Shown here piece by piece: positions 38,654-50,264 of a stretch of 64,000 bases of DNA. Position 1 is the first letter of the stretch. Each line of letters opens with the position of its first letter. The notes below the pieces were generated by a model, which saw only the letters and a list, made by a program, of their open reading frames with translations, ran no database searches and had not been told where the DNA came from. A program made the translations under genes and the position numbers. The DNA is from Karalla daura (taxonomy: Eukaryota; Chordata; Actinopteri; Chaetodontiformes; Leiognathidae). Location: assembly GCA_029224185.1 (NCBI GenBank), contig CM055211.1:4855564-4919563 (forward strand). The letters are read 5' to 3'.

Positions 38654-39065
38654 ACAAACCATGGTAGTACTTGTGAATACCATGAGGTACTATAGTAAAA
38701 CCATGATTAAACCATAAAAATTCATAGGAAGCCATAGTGAGTTTTCATAGTAGATGTTTTTGGGTAGATTGTTTCTTATTCCTCAAAGTCCTTTTTTCAT
38801 CCTCGCTCCGCTTTAAACACCCTCGTTTGCCTGGCTGACATTTACAAGAAATACTCGACTCCGAGCTTCCTCCCCTTCATCGTATCCAGCTGTTAGCCAT
38901 CACGCTCGCCCTCCTCTCCCTCGGCCGTCACGCCATCACCGCCGGGGCCGGCACGCGCACGCCACGGAGCGCGCTCAGCAGCCCGGTGGACTCCAACCTG
39001 CTGGAGCCATCAAAGCAGCAGAGCAGCTGCAGGGATGGAGATGTGGAGGTGGGCGAGAGGAGCAG

Positions 39066-39100
<35 letters not shown>

Positions 39101-39830
39101 GTTACTTGGTTACTGTATTCCAACATGATGTGTGAATCCGTACAGGGGCATGAAGAGGAGGCAGAGATGAAGGACGGGATGAAGGCTCACGCACAGTGTT
39201 TATGCAATATTGTTTGTGCCTGTGAAACAGTGGCAGGTAATTGGCACTGTTTTTTCAGGACGGCTTTTTGGATTTTTTGTTTTTTTGTTTTCCTGTTTTT
39301 TCCTCCTCCTTCGTTTTGGCTCGGCCTCTCGGATCCCAGTCCCATGAACAAACAGCCGAGGAAGAGCTCCAGGAATTAGTTTGACTTGGCCGGCTTTCTG
39401 CAAGGAGAGATGACTTTGATCAGTGTCCCCCCCCACCCCCCCCTCCTTTGTTTGATGAGGTGGCACTTTCTGGGCACAAATGCTGTTTTAAGCAAACAAA
39501 GGACCATTTCCCTCGGTGTTTTGTCACAGGATTTAGGACAGAGGGCCAGCAAGGGTGGACTGGAGGGATTAGAGGCATTTTTAGTGCTAAATATCCCGAC
39601 AATTAGTGTTCGTAGGTGCAAAACAAGACTGTTTTTTGCAAAGATAACAAAATCAATGTACCTCAGACACTGTGCATTGTGTCAAATCTCCATGTATATT
39701 TAAGATGTTTCTTCCCTTCTGTGACAGTTTTGACCATGTGCCATCATTTTTGCGAGGACTAAAGAAGCCATACAAGCCTCTCAAAGTCCTTCATAACATC
39801 AGAATCCATCAATCCATGTCCAAGTCTTAT

Positions 39831-39880
39831 TCAGAGTCACCAATCCACTTAAACACGCCTGGTTTTGGGACAGAAAGTCC
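39831..39880 (-). mobile_element. Short SINE-like fragment, minus strand
   Basis: The words cagagtcaccaatccactt, aacacgcctggttttggga and cagaaagtcc match the reverse complement of the tccaaaaacatgc...attggtgactc segment of the dispersed repeat. Only about 50 bases are recognisable. Confidence 0.5.
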
Positions 39881-41125
39881 AAATCGTTTTTTTTTTTTTT
39901 TGCTTTTGTGCTGGTCATATACATTTCAACGTCACTATCCTTTCAATGTTTTTTTATTTTGTGAGTGCGTGATTTATCATGTCCAGGGGCGGTCGCCGCT
40001 CACAGAGCGTGGCGAGGCAGGAGAGTGAAGTGCAGCGCTATAGAAATAAATACGTCAGGCTGCATCACTTAACGTATGTCCATCCGAGGGAGCGGACGGA
40101 GAGTGAAAAATGAGCCCTCTTACCGAGAGCTGACACTTATTAACTCGGGCCAGCGGAGGGAATCCTAATGAGCGGCCGTGCACGTCGAGCGTAGGAACGT
40201 CGAGTGTTCAGGTTCAGACATCCGGCTCGTGTTTGACGTCCGTGGAGCGAAACAAAGGAACTTAATCTGAGGCGTGTTGGCGTGTGCAGGGATGTAAACT
40301 TTTCCCACTGTTGCACCAGAGCGGACTCTGAGGATGCTGTCAACCTGTTTTATTCGGTATTCATTACCACCCACTCCAAGTCCGCATTTGCTAGTTGTTT
40401 TTTTGTTGTTTTTTAGCCCAAGGGCGCTCAAAATGGCAGGTGGCACTTCTCAGCGCTCGTTGTTTGCACTTTCATGTCGTGTTTTTAAAGGTTTGATTAA
40501 ACGGGCCCGTAGGTGGAGAGAAAACCCGAAGCCAGGAAGCGTTTTTTCTGTTTTCCCAGTCAATACTGGGAACACCATAAAAAACCATAAAGAGACAAGG
40601 TCTTGGTGGAGAAAAAAAGAAAAAAGGTCAGGTGGTGTGGCGCCTATTGCAGCGCATTGATTGGGTTTTCTCTTTTTTTTTTTTTCTTTTAAGAAGGAAG
40701 ACAGAATCCCTGACAATAATCCCCCTGCATGAAAGTGGGATCAAGAGCTTACGGGCCCTAATTACGAACAGTGGGCAGCTATTTCCTCGCGATTTGACAG
40801 GTATAATGGCGCTTTTGATGAATATTGCTTTTCTTGGAGAGCTCCACACAAAAAAAAAGAAAAAAGAAAGAGGCGAAGTTTGAAAAGAAAAGCCCCCACC
40901 TCCCTCTCGAGTTACATCAGCGGCGTAGTCGCATGAATACGCGTTCCCAACATAAAGCTGCTCATCCCTGAAACGGTGTGCTCATTAAGGAGGTCGGTGT
41001 TGCCCAGGTTGCTAACCGACGGTCACCTTTGCGACGGGCTGCTGTCATACATCTTGTCAAATATCTATCAATTAGCAAACTGTGCTTACAAATGCTCCTC
41101 TGACACGCCGTACATCTGGGATTGC

Positions 41126-41175
41126 TAATTAAGATGACATGTTACATAATTAATGCCTTCGCTCCGCTAATTAGC
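41126..41175. promoter_or_regulatory. Cluster of three TAATTA homeodomain sites
   Basis: TAATTA occurs at 41126-41131, 41147-41152 and 41168-41173, an even spacing of 21 bases (two helical turns). The last is inside the palindrome gctaattagc. Candidate homeodomain-bound enhancer core. Confidence 0.45.
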
Positions 41176-41770
41176 ACTCACTTAGTGCCTCGGCTGCGGA
41201 GATGTGAAAATACGCGCTAAGTGGAATTCGACACCCGCCCGCCGCGGAAAAAGTACGATTTCTCTCTCCGAAGCGACAACACGTTGATTTGGAGTGATTT
41301 ATAGCCCCAGTCTGGCCCCCCAGTACATGTGTCTATAGGCCTGGAAGATGCCCCCCCCCCCCCACCCTAACGTCCCATCAAGGACACTCCAGCCACGTGT
41401 CAATCCACCAGATTCCACCGGAGAGATAAGGCTGAAACTCCTGCATAATTTAAAGAGAGCAAAGAAGAAAAGAATCAATTTTTCTGGCATAAATTACGCC
41501 GATGTTAATTAGTTGCAGATTGCTCTCTCACAAAAGGTGCATTCGGAATCACTTTTTGGTTGAGGGGGTGGGGGGGCAGGCTCGTTTAGATGAGACCGGG
41601 TTGATAGTATCGGACGATGTTATGATGGACAATTAGACGCGTTTGCTCGTCTGGGACGTGCTTCAAAAAAGGAAAAAAAAACGAGCTGGTAAATGATCAT
41701 TTCCAGTCCCTCTACTGGTAAAACAGGGGATTTATGAAGCCTGTCTCAGTCAAGTAAATCCCCCTGTTCC

Positions 41771-41774
<4 letters not shown>

Positions 41775-41812
<38 letters not shown>
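41775..41812. repeat. (AC)n microsatellite
   Basis: Pure AC run of 38 bases. Confidence 0.96.
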
Positions 41813-41815
<3 letters not shown>

Positions 41816-42653
41816 CAGCCAGAGAGATTGCTTACCAGCGCTTAGTTCAGCGGCGATGCCCAGTTGGGCCTTGATGTAATGGAAATTGATTGCAGTGCTC
41901 CCAGGCTACGCTGTCATGACAAGTTATTTTAATGGCACTAAAGCGGGCTTATGTTGAAGTTTAAAAGGAGGGGGGCGGGGGCAGAACAATGACTCGGGGG
42001 TGGGGGGGGGTGCTTTTTATTTATTTATGTGATCGGTTCTCGGGAGGAAAAAATAAAGAAAGAAAGAATGAAAAAAAAAGGAGAAATCAAAAGACTGAGC
42101 GCGCAGTGACACATGGAGAAGAAAACCGAGGGGGCGGATGGATGACGGGGGGGGGGGGCAAGTCACAAGTGCCCCCAGTGGTCGAGAGGTTAAAGAATGG
42201 GTTGTGCCTCTGGATGCTTATTTAGTTGTGCATATGAGCATTTCCTGTTTCCTTCCACCTCTAGAATGATAATAATAATAACAATAATGATAAAGCTGTG
42301 GGCCTCAGGCCTGCACTTCCTCCAGGTTTGCTCCACAGGTGAGGTCGACAAGTTGCGTTCAGGTGACTCTTTAGTCGTCAGCGGCATTAGTAGTATTGGA
42401 GGAGAGTGTGCGGCCCCTCGCCAAGGGGCGAATGTTTACAGACGCTGTTTACTCTCGACTCGGGCTTCCTTTTCCCCTGTTTTTTTCCTGCTTTCTCACA
42501 ACTTGTCCCCCTCTCTCTCCCCCCCTCCCCTGCTCGGGCGTCAGCCGCAATAAAACAAACAAAATGATTCATATTATCAGCCAAAGACACGGAGGACTCA
42601 GTGATGAGTACTTAAGAGCCTCGTAACACAATCAGCCCCCTAATTTATTTTAA

Positions 42654-42686
42654 AGTTTAATGGCATTTTAGAGTTTAATGGCATTT
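42654..42686 (+). repeat. Two-copy tandem repeat of agtttaatggcattt
   Basis: The 15-base word occurs at 42654-42668 and 42672-42686, a period of 18. It is followed within 20 bases by two perfect palindromes (see the next entries). Confidence 0.95.
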
Positions 42687-42701
42687 CAGATTGCGTCGTC
42701 C

Positions 42702-42719
42702 CCGGTAATAAATTACCGG
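42702..42719. promoter_or_regulatory. Perfect inverted repeat ccggtaat-aa-attaccgg
   Basis: Two 8-base arms with a 2-base spacer. Each arm contains a TAAT homeodomain-type half site. No known full site was recognised. Confidence 0.5.
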
Positions 42720-42721
42720 CG

Positions 42722-42735
42722 GCTCATGCATGAGC
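42722..42735. promoter_or_regulatory. Perfect palindrome gctcatgcatgagc
   Basis: A 14-base perfect palindrome directly beside the preceding inverted repeat. The function is not known. Confidence 0.45.
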
Positions 42736-42929
42736 ACTTCGGGTAATGTGTTTCCCTCATGTTGGGTCCGCGGGCCAATTAAGGCGCGCGGCGTGACGGT
42801 CTGGCCAAATCAAAAGGTCCCCGCACTCCTTGACAGCTCAAACAGCCAATTAAAACCCAAAGGAGCCGCCGCCCAACCACCACTACCATAGACAGCACCA
42901 AGCGGCATTTATAATGATAGTACTGCTAT

Positions 42930-43150
42930 TTTGGGTAGCACTTTATAGAAACTGCTCCTCATTAAGCATTTATTAAGCATTATTTAACACCTTTGTTACT
43001 CATTTGTAAGCTGTTAACTGATGGGAAATTATTTAAAAAGTTGAGATTAAGATTAAGTTTAAATTGTTTCTCATCTATAAATGATTACCTGATGCACAAA
43101 TGTGAACAAAATGTTCAAAATGTCTAATAAATTCTTGAAAAGGAGGAGTT
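42930..43150. repeat. Possible dispersed DNA-repeat remnant (TTTATA/ATTAAGCATT words)
   Basis: The words gggtagcactttatagaaac, ctcattaagcatttattaag and cattatttaacacc resemble AT-rich fish dispersed repeats starting ggtaacactttataataa. No terminal inverted repeats were found by eye, so the family and ends are not known. Confidence 0.35.
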
Positions 43151-44459
43151 ATTGTGCTGCCCTATTTTGTTATTCCCTTGTTGTTATTTCTTGATAAGTT
43201 AAGTACTTATGTTATCGATGGAAACCCGATTTGATGCTTGTGACGTTTTTGTGCAAACTTCAATAAATAAATAAATTAATGAATTGCCAGTTCAGGCGTT
43301 TGCACGTGTGCCGGTGTGGTCCTCCGTGCTGATTGGCGGTGCGCAGCGGGCGGCCTCATCACACGGGTCAGCAGAGCCCGGACCTCGCTCACATCCTGCT
43401 TGATCATCTGAACGAGTCCAGGAAATTAACTTTGATGTGGAATGTCTGTGGGCGAGCGGCTCAGGTCCACCTGGGGGGGGGGTAGGTGGGGGAGAGGTAG
43501 CCGGTCAGCTGCATCTGTGGGCGAAATGTGTTTGCCACATGCAGAGATATGAAAGAGAGGGGTGTGTGTGTAAAGAGAGAGAGAGAGAGAGAGGAGCCAC
43601 CCCCGTACACTCAGAGAGGAGTCACTCGTCTACTTCAAACATGCTTAATTCATATTCTCCTCACATGGAGTTGTGGGCTTATAGGACTGGCTTTAATACA
43701 TCTCAGCCCCCCTCCCCTCGCCTGTGTGACAGTTCTGGAGCACGTCTGAGTTAGATAGTAATTTCAATGAGCTCGTCCTCGTGCAGTTACATACAGGGCC
43801 GGACCCGTCATTAGTGCTAAGTGCCCCCCTCGGTGACATTAGGAAGCTGCTCTCAGCCTCCCAGTGTTTCTCCCAGCCTCCTGTGTTGTCACACCTCGCT
43901 TCTAGTATAGCAAGTCGGCGTCGTCCAGGATTCGAGTTTCAAACACGCCATTCGTGTGGAAATGCATCAAAACCGCTGTTTGTCACACTAAAGCCACCGA
44001 GCATCATCGTCTCAAACATAAACCCGAGCATAGAGTCCATTAGAGGCTGTGAGCGTGCAAGCAAATGATGCTTTCATATCCCTTTTAACGTTTGTCCAAG
44101 TACCCCAGGTGTGTGTTACTGCAGCTCTTAGCGGCTGTGGAGCTTTAATTCCAGCGTAGATCCCGCTTCAGAGTGACGTCGAGTAGAAGAAGAAGCGCAG
44201 CACCTGAGGGCATCATCGGGCCCCCTTTTAATGAATAACTTAACAATGAGACGAGCGGCGCCTCGACCCACTGATCTCGCATGTGCTCAAAAGACTCGGT
44301 TCCGGTTAATATTCCCCGCCCGTCACCTGCATCGCGTTCCCCGCGCCGACCTGCAGCCTGCACCGCTCGGATCAAAGTTACCTCGCCCTCCACGCCGATA
44401 CTGTTGGCAAGATTAAAGACTTTTATTGCATATGCTTACAGTGCATCGCCCCCTCTAAT

Positions 44460-44482
44460 CCCCCCCCCCCCCCCCCCCCCCC
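44460..44482. repeat. Poly-C tract, 23 bases
   Basis: Uninterrupted C run. Its length is uncertain, as for all long homopolymers. Confidence 0.9.
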
Positions 44483-46392
44483 GCACGCTCCGACGTTTCC
44501 TGTTTTAAAAACACAAGGGCTTTACCTCGCCTCTCGCGAGGTGAAACATTTAGGTATTTCAGGTATCTCCTCTGAGCCGCCAAAGACCCATTTAAAGAAG
44601 AAGACGACTTGTCTTTCAGCGTCGCCTCACATAAAACGCTGCGTCAGGTCACCAGGACAAGGCGGGCATGGGATTGTTTTCTCTCTCTCTCTCTCTTTCT
44701 CTTTTTTGTCAACTCTGCATATTAGGGGATTGTTTAAAAGCCTGAAATAAATGGAACAGAAAGTGGAATGAATACAGGGAGCAGAAGCTCGTCTCCGACT
44801 GCGTGTCACGCTAGAATAACAATATTTTCTGGGGGGTTTTTTTGGGCGAACAAAACTGTCAGAAATGCCTTGCTTGTAATGAGTTGCCCCGTATTTTTAT
44901 TTTTGCACAAGCGGCGTCTCAGCTTAAGTCTTGCATAATGCCTCTCCCTCTCTCCCTCTCTCTTCATCTATGTATAGCACATCTCCCCTGGATGACTGTA
45001 GTGGAATCGATACGGGTTCATCCGGATTGCAAGTTTGCACACTCAGGCGTTTTTGTAACGTGGCGACCCGTTTTTCTAGAAACAACAAAGGCAGTAATGC
45101 AAGTATAAATCCGCCGTCCACCTCTCAGCTGAGGGAGGTGGGGGGGGGGACAATGGATTCATGGGGGGTGGGGGGGGTGAGCACAAACCAGCGATGTAGG
45201 GCACCACAATGGCAAAGCCACCCCTGCTGGCACACGGCACCAACCGCTGACCTGTTTAAACAGCTGGAACGTTTGGCACCGCCTGCCTCCGGAGATTTGC
45301 AGGGCCACTGGCAAAGGGGTTGAGAGGAAGGAAGAGTGGGGGGGGTGAGGGGGGGGAGAAGGAAAGGAGTGGGAGAAGGGATTCACAGCCGGGCAATAGG
45401 GGCCTACTGTGCAAAAATGGCTCCAAGCTGGAATTAAACAGGCCACTGGCAAACAAGGCGAGGAGGAGGAGGAGGTTCAAGTCAAATAGACACAGTTTTT
45501 TGTTGTTTTTTTTTCACTCCCCAAGTGAAGGGGTCACTGTGAATGGGCGAGACCCGACAAATAATAAACAGATTGTCGAGTGTTTTGTTTCCTTTAAGAG
45601 GAGAACACAGTCGCTGTGTGTGTATGGGGGAGGTGGGGGGGTAGGAGGGGGGGGGGTTACCGCCTCACACAAGGGAGCACTTAGCCGAGGTCGAACCCAA
45701 ACTGAGAGGGAGGTCGAGAGGGACGAGTGCTCTGGAGGCAGCACATTTGCATTCCTGTATTCATCAATTCACACGTGATCCCTTTAACATGCAGGGAAAC
45801 ATGCATATAAATAATGGGTAAGTCACAGGTGCATGTATGGAGCCGGGAACGTCATCCGAGTGAGGGATTCGTGTGGGGAAAAACATGAAAGACACAATCT
45901 CCCGCCCGGATCTTAACTGCCCAGCCGCGCGCCGGAGCTTAATATCTGAAACATCATCTGTAAATGTCAGGGGTTTTTTTTGGTGTCGGCTGGAATCCAA
46001 AAATTAAATAAATAAGAAGAAAAAGGGGACGGGCTCCTTTTGTAGAGCTGGCATTTCGGTCTGATATTCAACAGGCCACGTCGCGGCGGAGCGAGAAAGT
46101 CGAGGCAAGCAGAGGGTTTTCATCAATGAGGAGGGGGGGGGGATAAAAAGATAACCACAGGCCTGGAAGGAGTAAACACACTGGCTCAGGTGTCGCTCAG
46201 GCACACCCGTATCGCCTCCTCGTCTGGTCTGGTCCGGGCTGTTCATTTTTACAAGAAAATATCTGTTTACTTTCAAGATGGCGGCTGTAGAACGGCTCCA
46301 CTTATTCCTGCACAGATCTGTGACACGACAAAGCCTGGTTTCTATGTGTAACCAGTCGACTGACAATACAGAGGTGCAACATCCCCCCCGAC

Positions 46393-46394
<2 letters not shown>

Positions 46395-46431
<37 letters not shown>
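46395..46431. repeat. Poly-C tract, 37 bases
   Basis: The longest homopolymer in the window, preceded by cccccccgacaa. Strong i-motif/G-quadruplex potential and uncertain length. Confidence 0.9.
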
Positions 46432-46433
<2 letters not shown>

Positions 46434-46678
46434 TACCTTGGGACCGCATCGACCGCGTGGGAGCCCGACGACTCCTTATCTGGAGGCCGTAGCCTCTCTG
46501 TGATGTCACCCAGATCGCAATCGCCGGGGTCACCGTGTCATTCCCAGCTCCGGCTTCACCCCCCGCCGCCCCGCCCCTCATCCACACCCCCCGAGGGGGC
46601 TCCTGCGCACAAGGTCGGCCGCGTGCGTTTGCGATAAGGCAGCCAGAGCCCTGGTCGCGGGGCGCTCAGAGACAGGAT

Positions 46679-46696
46679 GGGGGGGGGGGGGGGGGG
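46679..46696. repeat. Poly-G tract, 18 bases
   Basis: G run about 250 bp after the 37-base C run. The two are complementary and could pair as a long hairpin in single-stranded DNA. Confidence 0.9.
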
Positions 46697-48020
46697 CGTC
46701 GGAGCGCTGTCCGCTCGGCTCCCTCACCACACGGATGAGTCAGGCAGGTTTGTTAGTCACCCAGCACAAGGTCGACGGATCCAACACGCCGAACCGAAAC
46801 CCTGGCGCTAATACAAAGGGCCCGTCTCCCAGTTAGCTGCGAGTTAGCCCCCCCCTTATGCAACACCTATTCCAGAGCTTCTTTTTTAATAAATAAAGAC
46901 GATCATATCCCTGTTTATGGAGGTTTTTCTTTCTCCCGAGATGGTGATGTGAATATTGCAGCGGGGCTCGTGCTTTGCTCTTTTCCAGAGGACGTCTGAG
47001 CGCCAAAAGACATTGGCCAGAATCGTTTCGGGCATCGGCAATCAGACCTCGCAGTGGTTTCGAAGTCGAGTGCCAATATTTGATCAACTCGGTCTGTTGA
47101 ACAGTGGGAGGGGGAAACATGTTTGTCCGAGTCCAGGCTGCTTGTATTTGCTCAGTGGGCTGCAGGAAAAAAAAGAAACGCAGGCCACTTCACGCCGAGT
47201 TATATTACGCCGGGTGCAGACGTTTATGGCAATAATACTTAACTGCACCTTGTAGCTACTGCATCACCGTCACATTTAGGCCTGCCCCGGAGCGCTCTAT
47301 GGATTTCATATAGTAGTCACTTAACACGAGGCGTGAATCAAAGAGTAACCTGTGCCGAGGAGGAAATGGACCAAGAACACCTCCATTTCTTTGAATACGA
47401 TGCTCGGCCGTGATTGTTTTGCAGCCGGGTTTGCGAGAATGAGGATCTAAATACCAACAATAACATTGAGATATCGCCTATGGCTTCCTGGCTGCCGTCA
47501 GAAATGACACCAATGGCTGCCAGAGCCGAGATCAGAGGAGCCATAATAAACCAGAATCATCCGGTAGCTTCATATTTGTTGTGAGGGAGCAGTTTAGTAG
47601 TCTCCCTGTCGTGTTAATGAGTCAGTGGGGGTTTGTCTTCCATGAGATATCACAAGTGGATGGTCTCTCCCAGGCCAGACCAAATAGTTTCCATGCCCAA
47701 TCCTAATCAGACTAATCTGGTGATAGAAAGACTCCCAGGATGAGAGGGTGCTCGGGTGCCTTTTTTGTCCCACACATTGTCAAATCTCCACTCATAAAAC
47801 AGGGCAATCAAATCAAAACCCAACAGTTCAAAGGTATCTCATATGCAAGAATAATGGCAGAACAATATTGAGGACAAAACCTTTAAACCGCAGCAAATTA
47901 TGAAAACTGGAACGTGCAGGAACAAGCGAGCATCTGTGTCTTGTTGTTTTCTCAAGTCGGGAAATCAGTTCTGTGACTCCGCTTCTCATTCTGTGATTTC
48001 CAAGAGCGCAGTTTACCACC

Positions 48021-48080
48021 ATCATCATCATCATCGTCATCGTCATCATCATCATCATCATCATCATCGTCATCATCGTC
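48021..48080. repeat. (ATC)n trinucleotide repeat
   Basis: About 20 units of atc with cgtc variants. It translates as poly-Asp on the minus strand, which is an artefact. Confidence 0.95.
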
Positions 48081-48769
48081 GGCCATTATCAGTTTGATTG
48101 CGCTGTGAAAAGCGTGGGGGAGAAAATCAGTTGAAAGTTTAAAGCGTCCGGATAAGTTGGAATATTGTGAATTATACTTCAAACCGGTTAAAGTAGGAAA
48201 AAAAAGAGGCTGTAATCAAAGTCTGAACGTACGATTGGCCCGATAAGACGTTTATGAGGCGGGGTGCAGGGGTCCGGCAGCACGGGGGTAAATAAATAAA
48301 TAAAGAAGTAGTCCTCTCCACTGATGAGATCTGCCAGATGAGTGATGTGCCAGGCTAAACAAAGATATTATATAATTTGTCCTTGGGAAAGCGTGCCGAG
48401 GCGCTCAAAAAGCTTTTTTTTCGTCTTTCTTCTTTTTTTTTTTTTTGATTCCGAGCTGGAGGAAGCAACTTGTAAAATCTTAATTAAAAGATTGTATCAG
48501 ACGCGGCTTTGCTTATGGAAAATAGGGAAATAATGGACTTAAAAGACAAGTTTTTTTTTTTACAGAGGGAGCCGAGAAATAATTCACTTCGCCGGGGTAG
48601 CCGGGATGAGGGAGAACTTATTTGCCGCGGGGAGCGAATTGGCGTTTTTAATATCCACAGCAGTGAAGACTCAACGCAGGGTCTGCGAAGGCGGCATACG
48701 ATCCTTCATTTTCTATAGTTTCCTCCGCTGTTTGTCTCTCTTTCGTGCTCGTTACGGCGAAAACAAAGC

Positions 48770-48796
48770 GTAATTAACGCAATCATGATTAATTAC
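48770..48796. promoter_or_regulatory. Inverted repeat gtaattaa ... ttaattac
   Basis: Two perfect 8-base arms (48770-48777 and 48789-48796) separated by 11 bases, each containing TAATTA. The region is unique, AT-rich sequence next to a CpG-rich patch. Candidate homeodomain-bound site. Confidence 0.45.
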
Positions 48797-49063
48797 GGCG
48801 CGCGGCGACGGTTTACACATCTGCCTAATTGCGACTTTCTTTTTCGCTTTATTTCAAATGCTCAAGTAAGCAGAACTTGTCACATTAGCCACTCTCCCTC
48901 TGCCTCCCCTCTCCCCGGGTCTGTTTTCCCGCCTCCTCGTTGCCTTTAAACTTTTCCTTGTGTGTGTTTTTGTTTCTTGAAGCGGACTCCTCCGGCCTTT
49001 TTGGATCGCTCTCTCCCACACACGTTACTCCCACTTGTCCCCTCAACCGCAGCCAAGTCCTCA

Positions 49064-49119
49064 CATATATATATGTATATATATATATATATATACAGAG
49101 AGAGAGAGAGAGAGAGAGA
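49064..49119. repeat. Compound (AT)n-(GA)n microsatellite
   Basis: An AT run (49064-49095, one g interruption) passes through cag into a GA run (49097-49119). Confidence 0.95.
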
Positions 49120-50208
49120 TGGCCATTTTGGAGGATAACTTGGGCGAAGGGAGCGAGGAGTAGCGGCGCTGCCAGCGGCAACCTGCCAAGCCGATTCCCA
49201 CCGCGATATATACATAGTAATACCCCTATTGATCACTCCGAATATATTTATCGAGGAGAGCCCGGAAAGCAGGCTGCGGGAAAGGGGGGGCGGGGGGTGA
49301 AAAAAAGAAGGAATTTATGACAAGATTAATTCACTTTTTAATTACAGGGAAGTACATAGGTATTGCCTGTCAAGTGGGGGGGATTTAAAGCCGAGACGAA
49401 CGGCGAGCGACGCCTGCTGAGAATGCAGTATATGGAAGAAAGTGTATGAATCAATACTACGTCTCTGCCTCCTCGCAGAAAATTGCCAGCGTCTGTATTA
49501 GGCTCCGCGGCATATTCACGCGCCGCAGACAATTGGAAGGCAGGTCCGCGCTCTCCTCAAGTGGTTTAACTCCATTATTCCTCTCCCGGCCGGGTACATT
49601 TGGACTAAAAAAAACTATCAGGCCGACTATCCCCTATCCTCTGCCACTGTACACAATCTCCTCTATCAAATCACTTGGTTTTCTGCTGTTTTGTCGCAGC
49701 AGGAATACAATTCCACTGCGGAGGGAGAAGATCCTGAAACGTGTTGCGGACGCAAAGACCTGCGAGAGCTAAATGACACGCGGGAAGCAATGGTGGAGCT
49801 TCAAACGGAGCCGAGAGTATTAAGACACGATTGACATGGACAAATAGGGTCTGAATGGGTGGAGTTTAGTCCAGGGAATCTGTCAGTTTCTGGTGAAAAT
49901 GATGGATTTCATCCAAAGAGCGTTAATCATCCCCCAGGGTTTGATAACCTGCGTAACCACGCCTGCTGCCCGAGCGTCCAGACCTCAGCCAGGGGTGTCA
50001 TCGTGCATGTATGATTTATGACCCCGTCGAGGACACAAAACATACGACGAGCAACCTCCTCCACACGCACACGTTTCCCATTCCCACATCTTCAGCCGCT
50101 TCTCCCACTCTCGTCAGCTTCCCTCTCCGGCATCGTCTCCTCTCCTCTCTGACTCATCCTCAACTCCTCCCCTCTGGGATATTTTAGGCCAGAAAGGCAG
50201 CGGCCGCC

Positions 50209-50264
50209 CCCTCCCCTCCTCTCCCTCCTCCTCCTCCTCCTCCTTCCCCTCCTCCTCCTCCTTA
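50209..50264. repeat. (CCT)n pyrimidine tract
   Basis: A pure pyrimidine strand of imperfect cct/ctc triplets, with a purine-only complement. Confidence 0.9.

Noticed and set aside
42165..42200. tRNA-like head (cagtggtcgagaggttaaag)
   Set aside because: Resembles an A box, but no B box follows at the right distance.
47952..48182. Poly-aspartate reading frame on the minus strand
   Set aside because: Translation of the ATC trinucleotide repeat.
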